Positions 38,854 through 48,653 of a DNA stretch of 64,000 bases are shown piece after piece; position 1 is the first letter of the stretch; every line of letters begins with the position of its first letter. The notes beneath the pieces are model-generated. The model did no database searches and was not told the origin of the DNA. It saw only the letters and a list, made by a program, of their open reading frames with translations. Made by a program: the position numbers and the translations under genes. Source of the stretch: Bacteroides reticulotermitis JCM 10512 (GTDB taxonomy: Bacteria; Bacteroidota; Bacteroidia; Bacteroidales; Bacteroidaceae); the NCBI RefSeq assembly GCF_000517545.1, contig NZ_BAIV01000013.1:62001-126000 (forward strand). Direction: 5' to 3'.

Positions 38854-41690
38854 ATGAAGCTAAAAATGAATAGAAAGTTTATATATATTGGCTGCACTGT
38901 TTTCGCCATGTCTCTGCTTCATGCAGGAGGTCTTCAGGCACAAGAGAATAATAAGGATAGTCTGGTGAATGTGGCTTTCGGTACGGTTGCCCAGGAAGAC
39001 TTGACATACGCCATTTCTACGGTCAACACGTCCGAACTGACAAAAAAAGTAAATAGTTCCAATAGCTTAGTCGGTTTGGAAGGCCTGATAGGTGGCTACA
39101 ATGGCAATATTTGGGACAAGGAGCACTTGTCCTGGTGGACGGGGTACCCCGTAGTGCAAGCAACGTACGCGCTTCGGAAGTAGAGAATATTTCCATTTTG
39201 AAAGACGCCGCTGCCGTGGTACTTTACGGTAGTCGCGCCTCCAAAGGCGTTATCTTAATAACTACAAAACGAGGCAAAAATGAACCGATGCACATTGATG
39301 TGCGTGGCAATGTAGGTATCAATGTACCCAAATCTTACCCCAAGTACTTGGATTCAGATTGCTACATGACGCTCTACAATGAAGCCTGCCGCAATGACGG
39401 AGTTTCACCGAGGTACAACGCTTCGGATATTTACAACTCTGCTGTGGGAGACAATCTTTATCGATATCCTAACATTGACTTCTACAGTTCGGACTACCTG
39501 AAAAAAGCTTATTACAATGCCGATATGACTGGTGAGGTATATGGAGGAAACGAGCGCACACACTACTATCTGAATTTCGGTATGGACTATACTGATAACT
39601 TGTTGAAGTATGGTGAGTCGAAGAAAGCTTCCGATATGCGTTTCAATATACGTGGTAATGTAGATATGACACTTGCCTCTTGGCTGAAAGCTACTACCAA
39701 TGCGGCAGTTGTCTTCACCAATCAGTATGCGGGGCGGGGAGATTTTTGGGGAGCCGCATCGACTTTACGTCCCAATTGGTTTGCACCGTTGTTGCCTATT
39801 GATATGATGGATACCAATGTAGCTCAGATACAGGATTATATAACCAACAGTAATCATCTGATTGACGGAAAATATTTGCTTGGTGGAACATCGTCTGATA
39901 TGACCAATCCTTTTGCCGACCTTTTGGCTGCGGGCTATGTGAAGGAGAAAGCGCGTATGTTTATGTTCGATGTAAGTCTTGCTGCCGATTTGAATTCATT
40001 ATTGAAAGGCCTGTCGTTTAAAACCTCTTATAGTGTAGACTATACGGCCTATTATTCGGAAGCTTTCAAGGAGACCTACGCTGTTTATGAACCTACATGG
40101 TCTCAAGTGAACGGAAAGGATATGATTATAGCACTGAGGAAACACAATGAGGACAAAAAAGACCCGAATGAATATGTAGGCAAGTCTACCTACGACCAAA
40201 CGATGACTTTCAGTGCACAGTTCGACTATGCTCGTACTTTTGCAAAGTATCACAACGTAGCCGCTACATTCATAGGGTGGGGTTATCAGACGCAAAATTC
40301 ATCTGACGAAAACCACGAGAGTAGTGATTACCACCGCACCAGCAACGTAAACTTAGGCCTACGGGCATCCTATAATTATGACCATAAATACTATGCTGAT
40401 TTTAGTGGTGCTGTGATTCATTCGGCCAAGTTACCGGAAGGCAAACGTAATGCTTTCTCTCCCTCAGTTACTTTGGGCTGGAGAATCAGTAAAGAGAAGT
40501 TTATGGAAAATGTGGACTTTATAGACGATCTGAAAATAACAGCTTCTTATGCCAACCTGCATCAGGATCTCGATATCTCCGATTATTATTTGTATAAAGG
40601 GACTTTTTCCAAGAGAGACAAAGAAGGATTCTATGTGCAGTGGCACGATGGTACTGCCGGTGGATGGACTCCGGCGTCCAAGCGTGGTGATAACCCGAAT
40701 CTAGGCTTTATCACACGTGAAGAGTTCCGTACCGGAATTGATGCCACACTGTTCAATCGCCTGCTGAGGCTGAATGCTAACTATTTCAGACAGGACACTA
40801 AAGGGCTGCTTACGCAAGGTGCCTCTTCGATTTATCCCTCGTATTTCGCCCTAAGCAGTAATTCAACTTTTATGCCGTGGGTCAATTATAATGAGGATAG
40901 ACGCAGTGGAGTTGATTTCTCACTAAGTGCTAATAAGAAGTTTGGTGACTTTGATGTGACCCTCGGCTTCAACGGTATGGTATACTCTTCCGAAGCTCTG
41001 AAACGCGATGAACTCTATGACGAGAAGTATCAATACCGCCAAGGTCGTGCAATCGATGCTTCTTACGGTTATGTATGCGAAGGCTTTTTCCGAGATCAGG
41101 CTGACATCGACGGGCATGCTCGTCAGACATTCGGCACGGTGAAACCGGGTGATTTGAAGTATAAGGACATTAACGGGGACGGAGTGATTGATAGTAAGGA
41201 CCAGATTGAACTGGGAAAGAATGGTTGGGCAGCTCCTCCTTTCTCCTTTGGCTTGAACCTGACCGTGAAGTGGAAGAATTTCTCGCTGTTTGCTATGGGG
41301 ACAGGACAATCCGGAACTGTAGATTTTAAATCGAGTTCTTACTACTGGAACCGTGGTACGAGCAAATTCTCGGACGTGGTATGGGGGCGTTGGACTGAAG
41401 AGACGAAAGATGTGGCCACTTACCCACGTCTGACAACAACCAACGGTGACAATAACTACCGTAACTCGACGTTCTGGATGTACAAACGCAACTATTTCCG
41501 CCTAAACCAGGTGCAGTTGACTTATGATTTCCCTGAGAGTACTTTCAATGGGACATTTGTGCGTGGCTTAAGTGTGTATTGCGGCGGTAATAGTTTGCTT
41601 ACTATCTCTAAAGAACGTAAGCATATGGAACTGAGTACTGGTTTCCCTCAATGCCGCAACTTCTATGCAGGCTTTAAGGCTGCGTTCTGA
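38854..41690 (+). CDS. SusC-type transporter 2, short N-terminus (one frame break)
   Basis: About 945 residues. After the signal peptide (ends GLQAQ), the protein goes almost at once into the plug (NVAFGTVAQEDLTYAISTVN). The carboxypeptidase-regulatory-like domain of SusC 1 is missing. The plug also appears shortened before GQGALVLVDGVPRSASN. The frame is lost near 39112, where TTGGGA fits TTGGGGA. The barrel ends FPQCRNFYAGFKAAF. It pairs with the SusD encoded 27 bases downstream. A second, distinct import pair is usual in complex-xylan loci and may take different oligosaccharides. Confidence 0.88.
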
Positions 41691-41717
41691 TTTTATTGAT
41701 TTATAAAGAAGAAGATT

Positions 41718-43478
41718 ATGAAAAAAAAAGTAATACTTTTTATAGCAAGTGCCTTGATGCTTTCGGCTTGTGATGATTTATTTGAGCCGGCCATCGAGAA
41801 CTTCCAAGGCGTGGATCACATGTACAATGATGCGGAGTATGCGCGTGGAATCTTGCACAATGTATATAGTTTAATCCCTGGTTATTACGATAATAGTGAG
41901 TATGGTACGGATGATGCCGTAACCAACCAGCCAAGTAATGTGTATCTGCAAATGGCGACCGGTGCTTGGACTACAAGTTCATATAATCCGCAGAACCAAT
42001 GGACGAATTCTTACGGTGCCATTCAATATATCAACCTGTTTTTGAAGAATGTGGAAGGTGTAAAATGGTCGAGTGATGAAGAATTAAACAAATTGTTTGC
42101 CCAACGTCTCATTGGTGAAGCCTATGGTCTCCGTGCTATGTTCCATTATTACCTGCTCCGTGCCCATGCTGGCTTTGGCCCAGACGGTGAATTGCTTGGT
42201 ATACCTATAATGAAGGAGTACCAAACGGTAGAGTCTGATTTCAATCAGCCGCGTGCTTCATTCCAAGCTTGCGTAGAGCAAATCTACAGTGATCTGTCGG
42301 AAGCGGAAAAAAGACTTCCCTATGAGTATGAGGATGTTACGGGGAATGTTCCTGCCGACTTCCAAAATCTCACAAAAGATGTAGGTAAATATAATACGGT
42401 TATGGGTGCCAAAGCACGCCAGTTGTACAACGGAATTATAGCCCGGGCTTACGGCGCACGTACAGCCATGTTGGCGGCTAGTTTTCTTTTTCAGGATGCA
42501 TCCAACACGGCTACATGGGCAGATGCTGCCAATTCCGCGGCTGCTGTGATAGACTATAAAGGAGGTGTATCAGGATTAGCTTCCGACGGGGTGGAATATT
42601 ACTCGCCCACTATTGTGAATACCATTCAGGATGGTGCAAACCCGAAAGAGATCTTGTGGAGAGGAAATAAAGGCGGTGGTGATAACGACCAGGAATCTCA
42701 GAATTTTCCACCAAGTTTGTATGGTAATGGTTACATGAATCCTTCACAGAACCTAGTGGATGCGTTCCCCATGGCCAACGGCTATCCTATAAGCGACGTG
42801 GCGGCTAGTGGATATGATGTCAATAATCCGTATGCCGGACGTGATCCTCGTTTGAGTAAATATATCCTCTACAATGGGAGTAAAATCACCGAGAAAGATG
42901 TGACCATCAATATCAATACAGGCAATCAAGACGGCGTTAACGTGACAGAGAACCGCTCTACTCGAACAGGTTACTACATGAAAAAACGTCTCCGTATGGA
43001 TGTGAATTGCAATCCTGCAGCGACTTCCAAACAGCCGCACTACACTCCTCGTATTCGCTATACGGAGATGTATCTTACTTATGCTGAAGCCGCCAACGAG
43101 GCCTGGGGACCGAAGGATGCTAACGGCAGAGGTTATTCTGCTTACGATGTAATTAAGGCTATTCGAAAGCGTGCCGGAGTCGGTGGAGCTGATGATGCTT
43201 ACTTGGAAATGTGCGCTTCCAGCAAGGATAAGATGCGTGAACTGATTCGCAATGAACGTCGGTTGGAACTTTGCTTCGAGGGATTCCGCTTCTGGGATCT
43301 TCGCCGTTGGAAAATGGATTTGAACGAATCGGTATACGGTATTGATTGGAATGGTAATAACTATCAGAAGATAACTGTAGAAGAACGCTCCTATGAAGAC
43401 TATATGTACTGTTGTCCCATTCCGAACTCTGAGATACTGAAGTATAGTAAGCTCATCCAGAATAAAGGATGGAAGTAA
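41718..43478 (+). CDS. SusD-type glycan-binding lipoprotein 2
   Basis: 586 residues, complete. The lipobox is LMLSACDD. SusD features are the RLIGEAYGLRAMFHYYLLR helix, an internal GYPISDVAAS region and the C-terminal signature LIRNERRLELCFEGFRFWDL, followed by RRWKMD. It partners SusC 2 at the outer membrane and should differ from SusD 1 in ligand. Confidence 0.93.
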   Translation: MKKKVILFIASALMLSACDDLFEPAIENFQGVDHMYNDAEYARGILHNVYSLIPGYYDNSEYGTDDAVTNQPSNVYLQMATGAWTTSSYNPQNQWTNSYGAIQYINLFLKNVEGVKWSSDEELNKLFAQRLIGEAYGLRAMFHYYLLRAHAGFGPDGELLGIPIMKEYQTVESDFNQPRASFQACVEQIYSDLSEAEKRLPYEYEDVTGNVPADFQNLTKDVGKYNTVMGAKARQLYNGIIARAYGARTAMLAASFLFQDASNTATWADAANSAAAVIDYKGGVSGLASDGVEYYSPTIVNTIQDGANPKEILWRGNKGGGDNDQESQNFPPSLYGNGYMNPSQNLVDAFPMANGYPISDVAASGYDVNNPYAGRDPRLSKYILYNGSKITEKDVTININTGNQDGVNVTENRSTRTGYYMKKRLRMDVNCNPAATSKQPHYTPRIRYTEMYLTYAEAANEAWGPKDANGRGYSAYDVIKAIRKRAGVGGADDAYLEMCASSKDKMRELIRNERRLELCFEGFRFWDLRRWKMDLNESVYGIDWNGNNYQKITVEERSYEDYMYCCPIPNSEILKYSKLIQNKGWK

Positions 43479-43515
43479 CCGATGATTGTGAACACTATTA
43501 ATGAAATAGAATGAT

Positions 43516-44550
43516 ATGAAAAAAGAATTAGTATACATTGGACTGACCTCATTGCTTTTATCTTTCACTGCGTGTGAAAGCTCGGACAATGAATTTCCCG
43601 ATTTCGATTATCAAACTGTATATTTTGCCAACCAATATGGCTTACGCACTATTGAACTGGGCGAAGATGAATTTCTTGATAATTCCTTGGATAACCAACA
43701 TCGGGTATCTATTAAAGCTGCTTGGGGTGGTGGCTATACCAACCGCCAGAATGTAATGATTGATACCAAAGTGGATGAATCGCTCTGCGAGAATCTTTAT
43801 TTCAAAGGGACTAACACTCCCGTTACTCCTATGCCTGCATCCTACTATACATTGGCTTCCAATCAAATCAATATTCCTAAGGGGCAAATTATAGGGGGTG
43901 TGGAGGTACAGTTTACCGACGCATTCTTTGCCGACAAGAAAACGCTTGACAACTACTATGTGATTCCTCTGAAAATGACAGACGTACAGGGTGCAGATTC
44001 TATTCTTCAGGGTAAAGCCACTGTAGAAAATCCCGTGTTGACAAATAGCGGTAATTGGAGTATACAGCCTAAAAACTTTGTACTTTATGCGGTGAAGTAT
44101 GTCAACCCTTGGCATGGGGAATATCTGCGTCGTGGAGTAGATCAAGCTGTACTAAACGGTGTTTCTTCCCAATTGGTGCGTCACCAGCAGTATGTTGAGA
44201 AAGATGAGAAGGTGAACGTAAAAACCGGTAGTCTGAAAGATAATATATTGCCCTTGTCCACCAAAGATACACAAGGCACTCTTTTCAATTACAACCTAAC
44301 CTTGGCTTTCGCCGAGGACGGAAGTTGTACGATTGGCAGTACTTCCGCTGACTACGCCATTTCCGGTACTGGCAAATTTGTGAAGAAGGGGGAGAAGAAT
44401 AGCCTTGGCGGTAAAGATCGTGATGCTATCTATCTGGATTATACGGTTGATTTCAAGACTAAGAATATGCAGTATGCTACCAAAGATACATTGGTGTTGA
44501 GCACTCGTGGTGTGCAAGGTGGTATGGCTTTCGAAATAGAAATGCGATAG
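43516..44550 (+). CDS. DUF1735-type surface lipoprotein (putative glycan binder)
   Basis: 344 residues. The lipobox is SFTACESS. The N-terminal half has the DUF1735 (BT_3987-like) pattern: VMIDTKVDESLCENLYF, YTLASNQINIPKGQIIGGVE and YVIPLKMTDVQGADSI. The C-terminal half is a beta-rich domain (GNWSIQPKNFVLYAVKYVNP onward) often seen with it. Proteins of this form are usually encoded after SusD genes and act as surface glycan-binding proteins. Xylan binding is inferred from the operon. Confidence 0.75.
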   Translation: MKKELVYIGLTSLLLSFTACESSDNEFPDFDYQTVYFANQYGLRTIELGEDEFLDNSLDNQHRVSIKAAWGGGYTNRQNVMIDTKVDESLCENLYFKGTNTPVTPMPASYYTLASNQINIPKGQIIGGVEVQFTDAFFADKKTLDNYYVIPLKMTDVQGADSILQGKATVENPVLTNSGNWSIQPKNFVLYAVKYVNPWHGEYLRRGVDQAVLNGVSSQLVRHQQYVEKDEKVNVKTGSLKDNILPLSTKDTQGTLFNYNLTLAFAEDGSCTIGSTSADYAISGTGKFVKKGEKNSLGGKDRDAIYLDYTVDFKTKNMQYATKDTLVLSTRGVQGGMAFEIEMR

Positions 44551-44583
44551 TATTATCTGGTATAAACTTTAAACTAAGAGAAT

Positions 44584-46795
44584 ATGAAATACTTTAATCA
44601 TAAGATAATCGGTATTGCCATGATGTGTGCGACGGTTATGGGATGCACCGATGAGTACGACTGTAACCTTCAGGTAGAGAAACCTGAAGAAGTGGCTAAC
44701 AGTGAATATCTGGCGGGCTTTGACTTGCTAAAGTCGTACATCACTCGGGATGCCGGTTCGCCATTCAAATTAATGGTAAACATGGCTCCTACTGACTTTT
44801 TGAAGAAAGACATCGGCTATAGCACAATTTTGAGCAACTTCGACGGTTTAGATGTTGGCGGCTTTTTCACTCCTCTCAGTGCACTGAAAGGAGATGCTTC
44901 CTACGACTTTGGAGGTATGCAGCTAGTGGCTGATGCATCCAAAGAGGCTGGTGTAGCGCTCTATGGTGGTACGCTTTGCTCTAATCAGGGACAACGTGCT
45001 GATTACTATAATAAATTGATTCAACCTATCGTCATTCCCTTTGTGCCCGAAAAAGGTAAGACCGTAATTTTTGACTTTGAGGGTGATGGATTAGGCAAGA
45101 CTTACGGCATGACTGGGGGGAGTCAGGCGGTAGTAGAGAATGACCCGGATGGAAAGAGTGGGAAGGCGTTGCATGTAGGTACTGATGCAAATAAGGCTGC
45201 TTACTCATTTCCTAAGTTCAATGTTAAGTTGCCGGAAGGTCGAAAACTAGGCGATTACGTCAATTTGACCATCGATATGCGCATTGTGAATAATGACGGC
45301 TTATGGGGATCAGGTATGAAAGTCTTAATTAATGGAGAGAAGTTCGCAGTAGGCGTAAATGCTCAAGGATTTGGTTGTAGTTCCAACACTTGGAATCGTC
45401 AAGCTGTCATCGCATTGAATACTGACAAGCTCCGGGCTTCATTCTACCAGAAAATTTAAAGAGCCTTACGGAGTTTGAATTGGCTGTTGGTTCGGAATCT
45501 GGAGGAGCCCAATACTATCTCGATAACATCGTGATGAATTATGAGATTGCTGCCAAAGGTGTCACTAAAATCGATTTTGAAAAAGATGCGCTTGGCAAAT
45601 CTTATCCGATGACTAATGGTAGTCAAAGCGTGGTAGAGAACGGTCCTGAATCTAGTGGTAAAGTTCTGCATGTAGGTACGGCTGCTACTCCTTGTAACTA
45701 TTCTTATCCTACGTTTACTGTAAAACTGGAGAAAGGAAGAACCTTGGGTGATTATACAGCTCTCTCCCTCGATATGTACCTGATAGATGGCAAAGGCGGT
45801 TGGGCTCTGGCATGAGAGTACTGATTAACGGACAAGAATTTAACTGCGGGCAAGGGCCGTTCGGCTTTGGTTGTGAAAGTAACAAATGGGGCCGGGATAA
45901 GATTTATATCACATTCTTGAAAGAAGGTGAAACGTCGGGAGGTGGAAAAATAGCTATCCCCAACTCTATGAAGAATCTGACCGAGATCGAGCTGGCTGTA
46001 GGTTCCGGGTCGGGTGAATGGCATGCTTACATCGACAATATCAGTCTTCATTGGAAGGCCGATGACACCATCATTGAGAAAACTCCCGAAGAGAAAAAGA
46101 TTATCTTTACGGAAGAGTTAAACAAATGGATTGGTGGTATGGTTAACGCCGGTGGTGAAACTGTAAAAGTATGGAATATTATAGGTGAACCGCTTGATAA
46201 AACGGTGGATGCCAATACTTTCAACTGGGCTGAGTACTTGGGTGAAGTTGAATATGTGCATACAGCCGTGAAGATGGCTCGTGATACGGCAAAAGTTGAT
46301 CTCAACCTCTTCGTTAGCAATTCTTTCAATCAATATGACGAAATGGACAAGAAGGCTGATGAGTTGATTACATTAGTAAAATCATGGGAAGCAGACAATG
46401 TAACTAAGATTGACGGATACAATATTCTTCTTCATGCGATTTATGCAAAAGATGCCATATTCCAAAAAGGTAATGAGGATATGATTGTTAAATTGTTTAC
46501 CAAGCTGGCACAAACGGGTAAATCGATACGTGTATCTGATCTCAGTATGATGGTGGAGAATGTAGACGGAAACTTCATTCAGACCAGTAAACTGACGGAA
46601 GATGAAAGAACTGCCGCGACCAACTATATGGCTTTCATTATGAAAGAATATCGGAAACTTATTCCGGTGGACAAGCAATTCGGTATCTCCATTTCAAGTA
46701 TGACCCAGACAACTACAGGTTACAAACTTTGTCCTTGGACATCGGGATATAATCGTAGTGGAATGTATGAAGGAATAGTTGAAGGATTGAAGTAA
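44584..46795 (+). CDS. GH10-like lipoprotein with two inserted CBMs (two frame breaks)
   Basis: About 737 residues. The lipobox is TVMGCTDEYDC. A GH10-type barrel is split by two tandem carbohydrate-binding modules of about 150 residues each. Module 1 starts VIFDFEGDGLGKTYGMTGGS and module 2 starts KIDFEKDALGKSYPMTNGS. The same split layout is known from Bacteroides xylanases. After the modules the barrel resumes (KWIGGMVNAGG, KVWNIIGEP). At the acid/base motif the usual Asn before Glu is Gly (IIGEP). At the nucleophile strand the usual TEL reads SDL (IRVSDLSMM). It may therefore bind rather than cut. Breaks lie near 45437 and 45808 (GGG for GGGG), both net -1. Confidence 0.8.
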
Positions 46796-46810
46796 GCTGA
46801 AGATGAATAG

Positions 46811-46842
46811 GAGAGGGTGTACCCAAACAGTACACTCTCTTT
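46811..46842 (+). terminator. Intra-operon hairpin after GH10-like gene
   Basis: Stem GAGAGGGTGTAC / GTACACTCTC (46811-46822 with 46830-46839, two-base bulge), followed by TTT. It lies between the GH10-like and GH30 genes and could lower expression of the enzyme genes relative to the import genes. Confidence 0.6.
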
Positions 46843-46993
46843 CTATATTTAGATATAGCATTCAGCGTTTACAAATAGAATATAGTAATAGTATGAAAAG
46901 ACTTATTTATACGCCTGTAGATTTATGTGTTTTGACAATTACAGGATTGAGAGAAGCTTCTGTAACTGTGAACTTAAATATCGGAGGTAACTG

Positions 46994-48631
46994 ATGAAGA
47001 ACATTGTGTTTTTATTCCACTTCTTTCTGGTGGGTATTTTATTCTCAGCCTGTTCGGATGGAGGAAATGAGGAGGTAAATGAGGGGAAGGGTGCATATGC
47101 AGTCTTTCTTAAAAAAATGATTCTGGTGAGTGCCGGAGAAAATAAGGCAGACGTCATTGTGGAATGGATGAAAACATCCTGGGAAATAACCCTTGGAGAG
47201 GGTGATATTGTAAATGCTATTACGCCGATGTCGGGCGGAAGTGGTGATGGCGAAAAGCAATACACGAAGATCCAATTGTCCTGTAACGCTAACGCTACGA
47301 TGAAACAGCGCACGCAGATCATTCACATTACGAACAAGACCAATGAGCAAACAGTTGATTTGTTGATAGAGCAAGATCCTGCATTCAAACCTATTACGCT
47401 CAACATTGATCCTACAGTAAGGTACCAACCGGTGGTGGGATTCGGTGGAATGTATAATCCGAAAATCTGGTGCGGTGGAAACCTTATTTCTGATCAGCAA
47501 CTAAATAAGATGTATGGTGCCGGTGGATTGGGTTATTCCATCCTTCGTTTGATGGTGTATCCTAACGAAGCGGATTGGAGTGCTGATATGGAAGCAGCGA
47601 AGTTTGCGCAAGCTAATGGAGTTATAGTGTTTGCTTGTCCATGGGACTGTACGGATGCTCTTGCCGAGCAAATTATGGTAAACGGTAAGGAAGTGAGACA
47701 TCTAAAGAAAGAGAACTATGGAGCGTATGCCGACCATCTTGTTCGTTACATCAATTTTATGAAGCAGCATGGAGTGAATCTTTATGCTATATCTGTTCAA
47801 AATGAGCCGGATATGGATTTCACCTATTGGACGCCTCAGGAAGTAGTGGATTTTGTAAAGCAGTATGGAACAAGGATTCGGGAAACGGGTGTTAAACTAA
47901 TGTCACCTGAGGCATGCGGTACACAGCCCGAATACACAGATCCAATAATTAATGATGCCGGAGCATTTGCACAGACCGACATTGTCGCAGGACATCTCTA
48001 CCAAGGCTTTGTAGACCTGAATAACGGATATGTCAAAAACCGGCACGATTACATCTGCGGTCTCTATTCCCGTATTCAAGGAAAGACTTGGTGGATGACG
48101 GAGCATCTTTTCAATGATGGGGAAAAGTCGGATGATCCCTTGCAATGGGAATTTCGAAAGTGGGAATACTGCCTCAAACATCTTGGTCAGGAGATGCACA
48201 TGTGTATGGAGGGCTATTGTAGCGCATACGTGTACTGGTACTTAAAACGATTTTACGGATTGATGGGTGATGCCGATGAGCGAAGTCCAATGGGTGAAGG
48301 TGAAATCACAAAGAATGGCTACATCATGGCTCATTACGCACAATATGCGACAGGAACTACTCGTGTTAAAGCTGTAGTGGATCATACGGGGGTATCTGCC
48401 ACGGCTTACGTCAATGAAACGAATGATGAAGTGACAGTGGTATTATTGAATTTGACGGGAGCCACCCAGTGGGTACAAATTCCATTAGCCGGCATAAAGG
48501 GAGGAAGTGGTGTTGAGACAAATGAAAATAAGAATATGGAAGTTGTCGGCATTGATTCTGTGACGTCTGGCGAAGGAGCAATTGTCTCGCTGTCGGGTCA
48601 CAGCATAACTTCTGTTAGATTAACATTCTAA
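46994..48631 (+). CDS. GH30 glucuronoxylanase-type enzyme, lipoprotein
   Basis: 545 residues. The lipobox is ILFSACSD. A BACON-like N-terminal domain (about residues 25-135) precedes a GH30 catalytic barrel that opens RYQPVVGFGGMYNPKIW. The acid/base Glu271 is in SVQNEPDMDF and the nucleophile Glu370 in WWMTEHLF. A beta-sandwich follows the barrel. The closest type is subfamily 8, which cleaves xylan near glucuronic acid side chains. As a lipoprotein in a SusC/D operon it is likely displayed at the cell surface. Confidence 0.88.
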   Translation: MKNIVFLFHFFLVGILFSACSDGGNEEVNEGKGAYAVFLKKMILVSAGENKADVIVEWMKTSWEITLGEGDIVNAITPMSGGSGDGEKQYTKIQLSCNANATMKQRTQIIHITNKTNEQTVDLLIEQDPAFKPITLNIDPTVRYQPVVGFGGMYNPKIWCGGNLISDQQLNKMYGAGGLGYSILRLMVYPNEADWSADMEAAKFAQANGVIVFACPWDCTDALAEQIMVNGKEVRHLKKENYGAYADHLVRYINFMKQHGVNLYAISVQNEPDMDFTYWTPQEVVDFVKQYGTRIRETGVKLMSPEACGTQPEYTDPIINDAGAFAQTDIVAGHLYQGFVDLNNGYVKNRHDYICGLYSRIQGKTWWMTEHLFNDGEKSDDPLQWEFRKWEYCLKHLGQEMHMCMEGYCSAYVYWYLKRFYGLMGDADERSPMGEGEITKNGYIMAHYAQYATGTTRVKAVVDHTGVSATAYVNETNDEVTVVLLNLTGATQWVQIPLAGIKGGSGVETNENKNMEVVGIDSVTSGEGAIVSLSGHSITSVRLTF

Positions 48632-48653
48632 TGACTAAAATGGGAATAATAAT

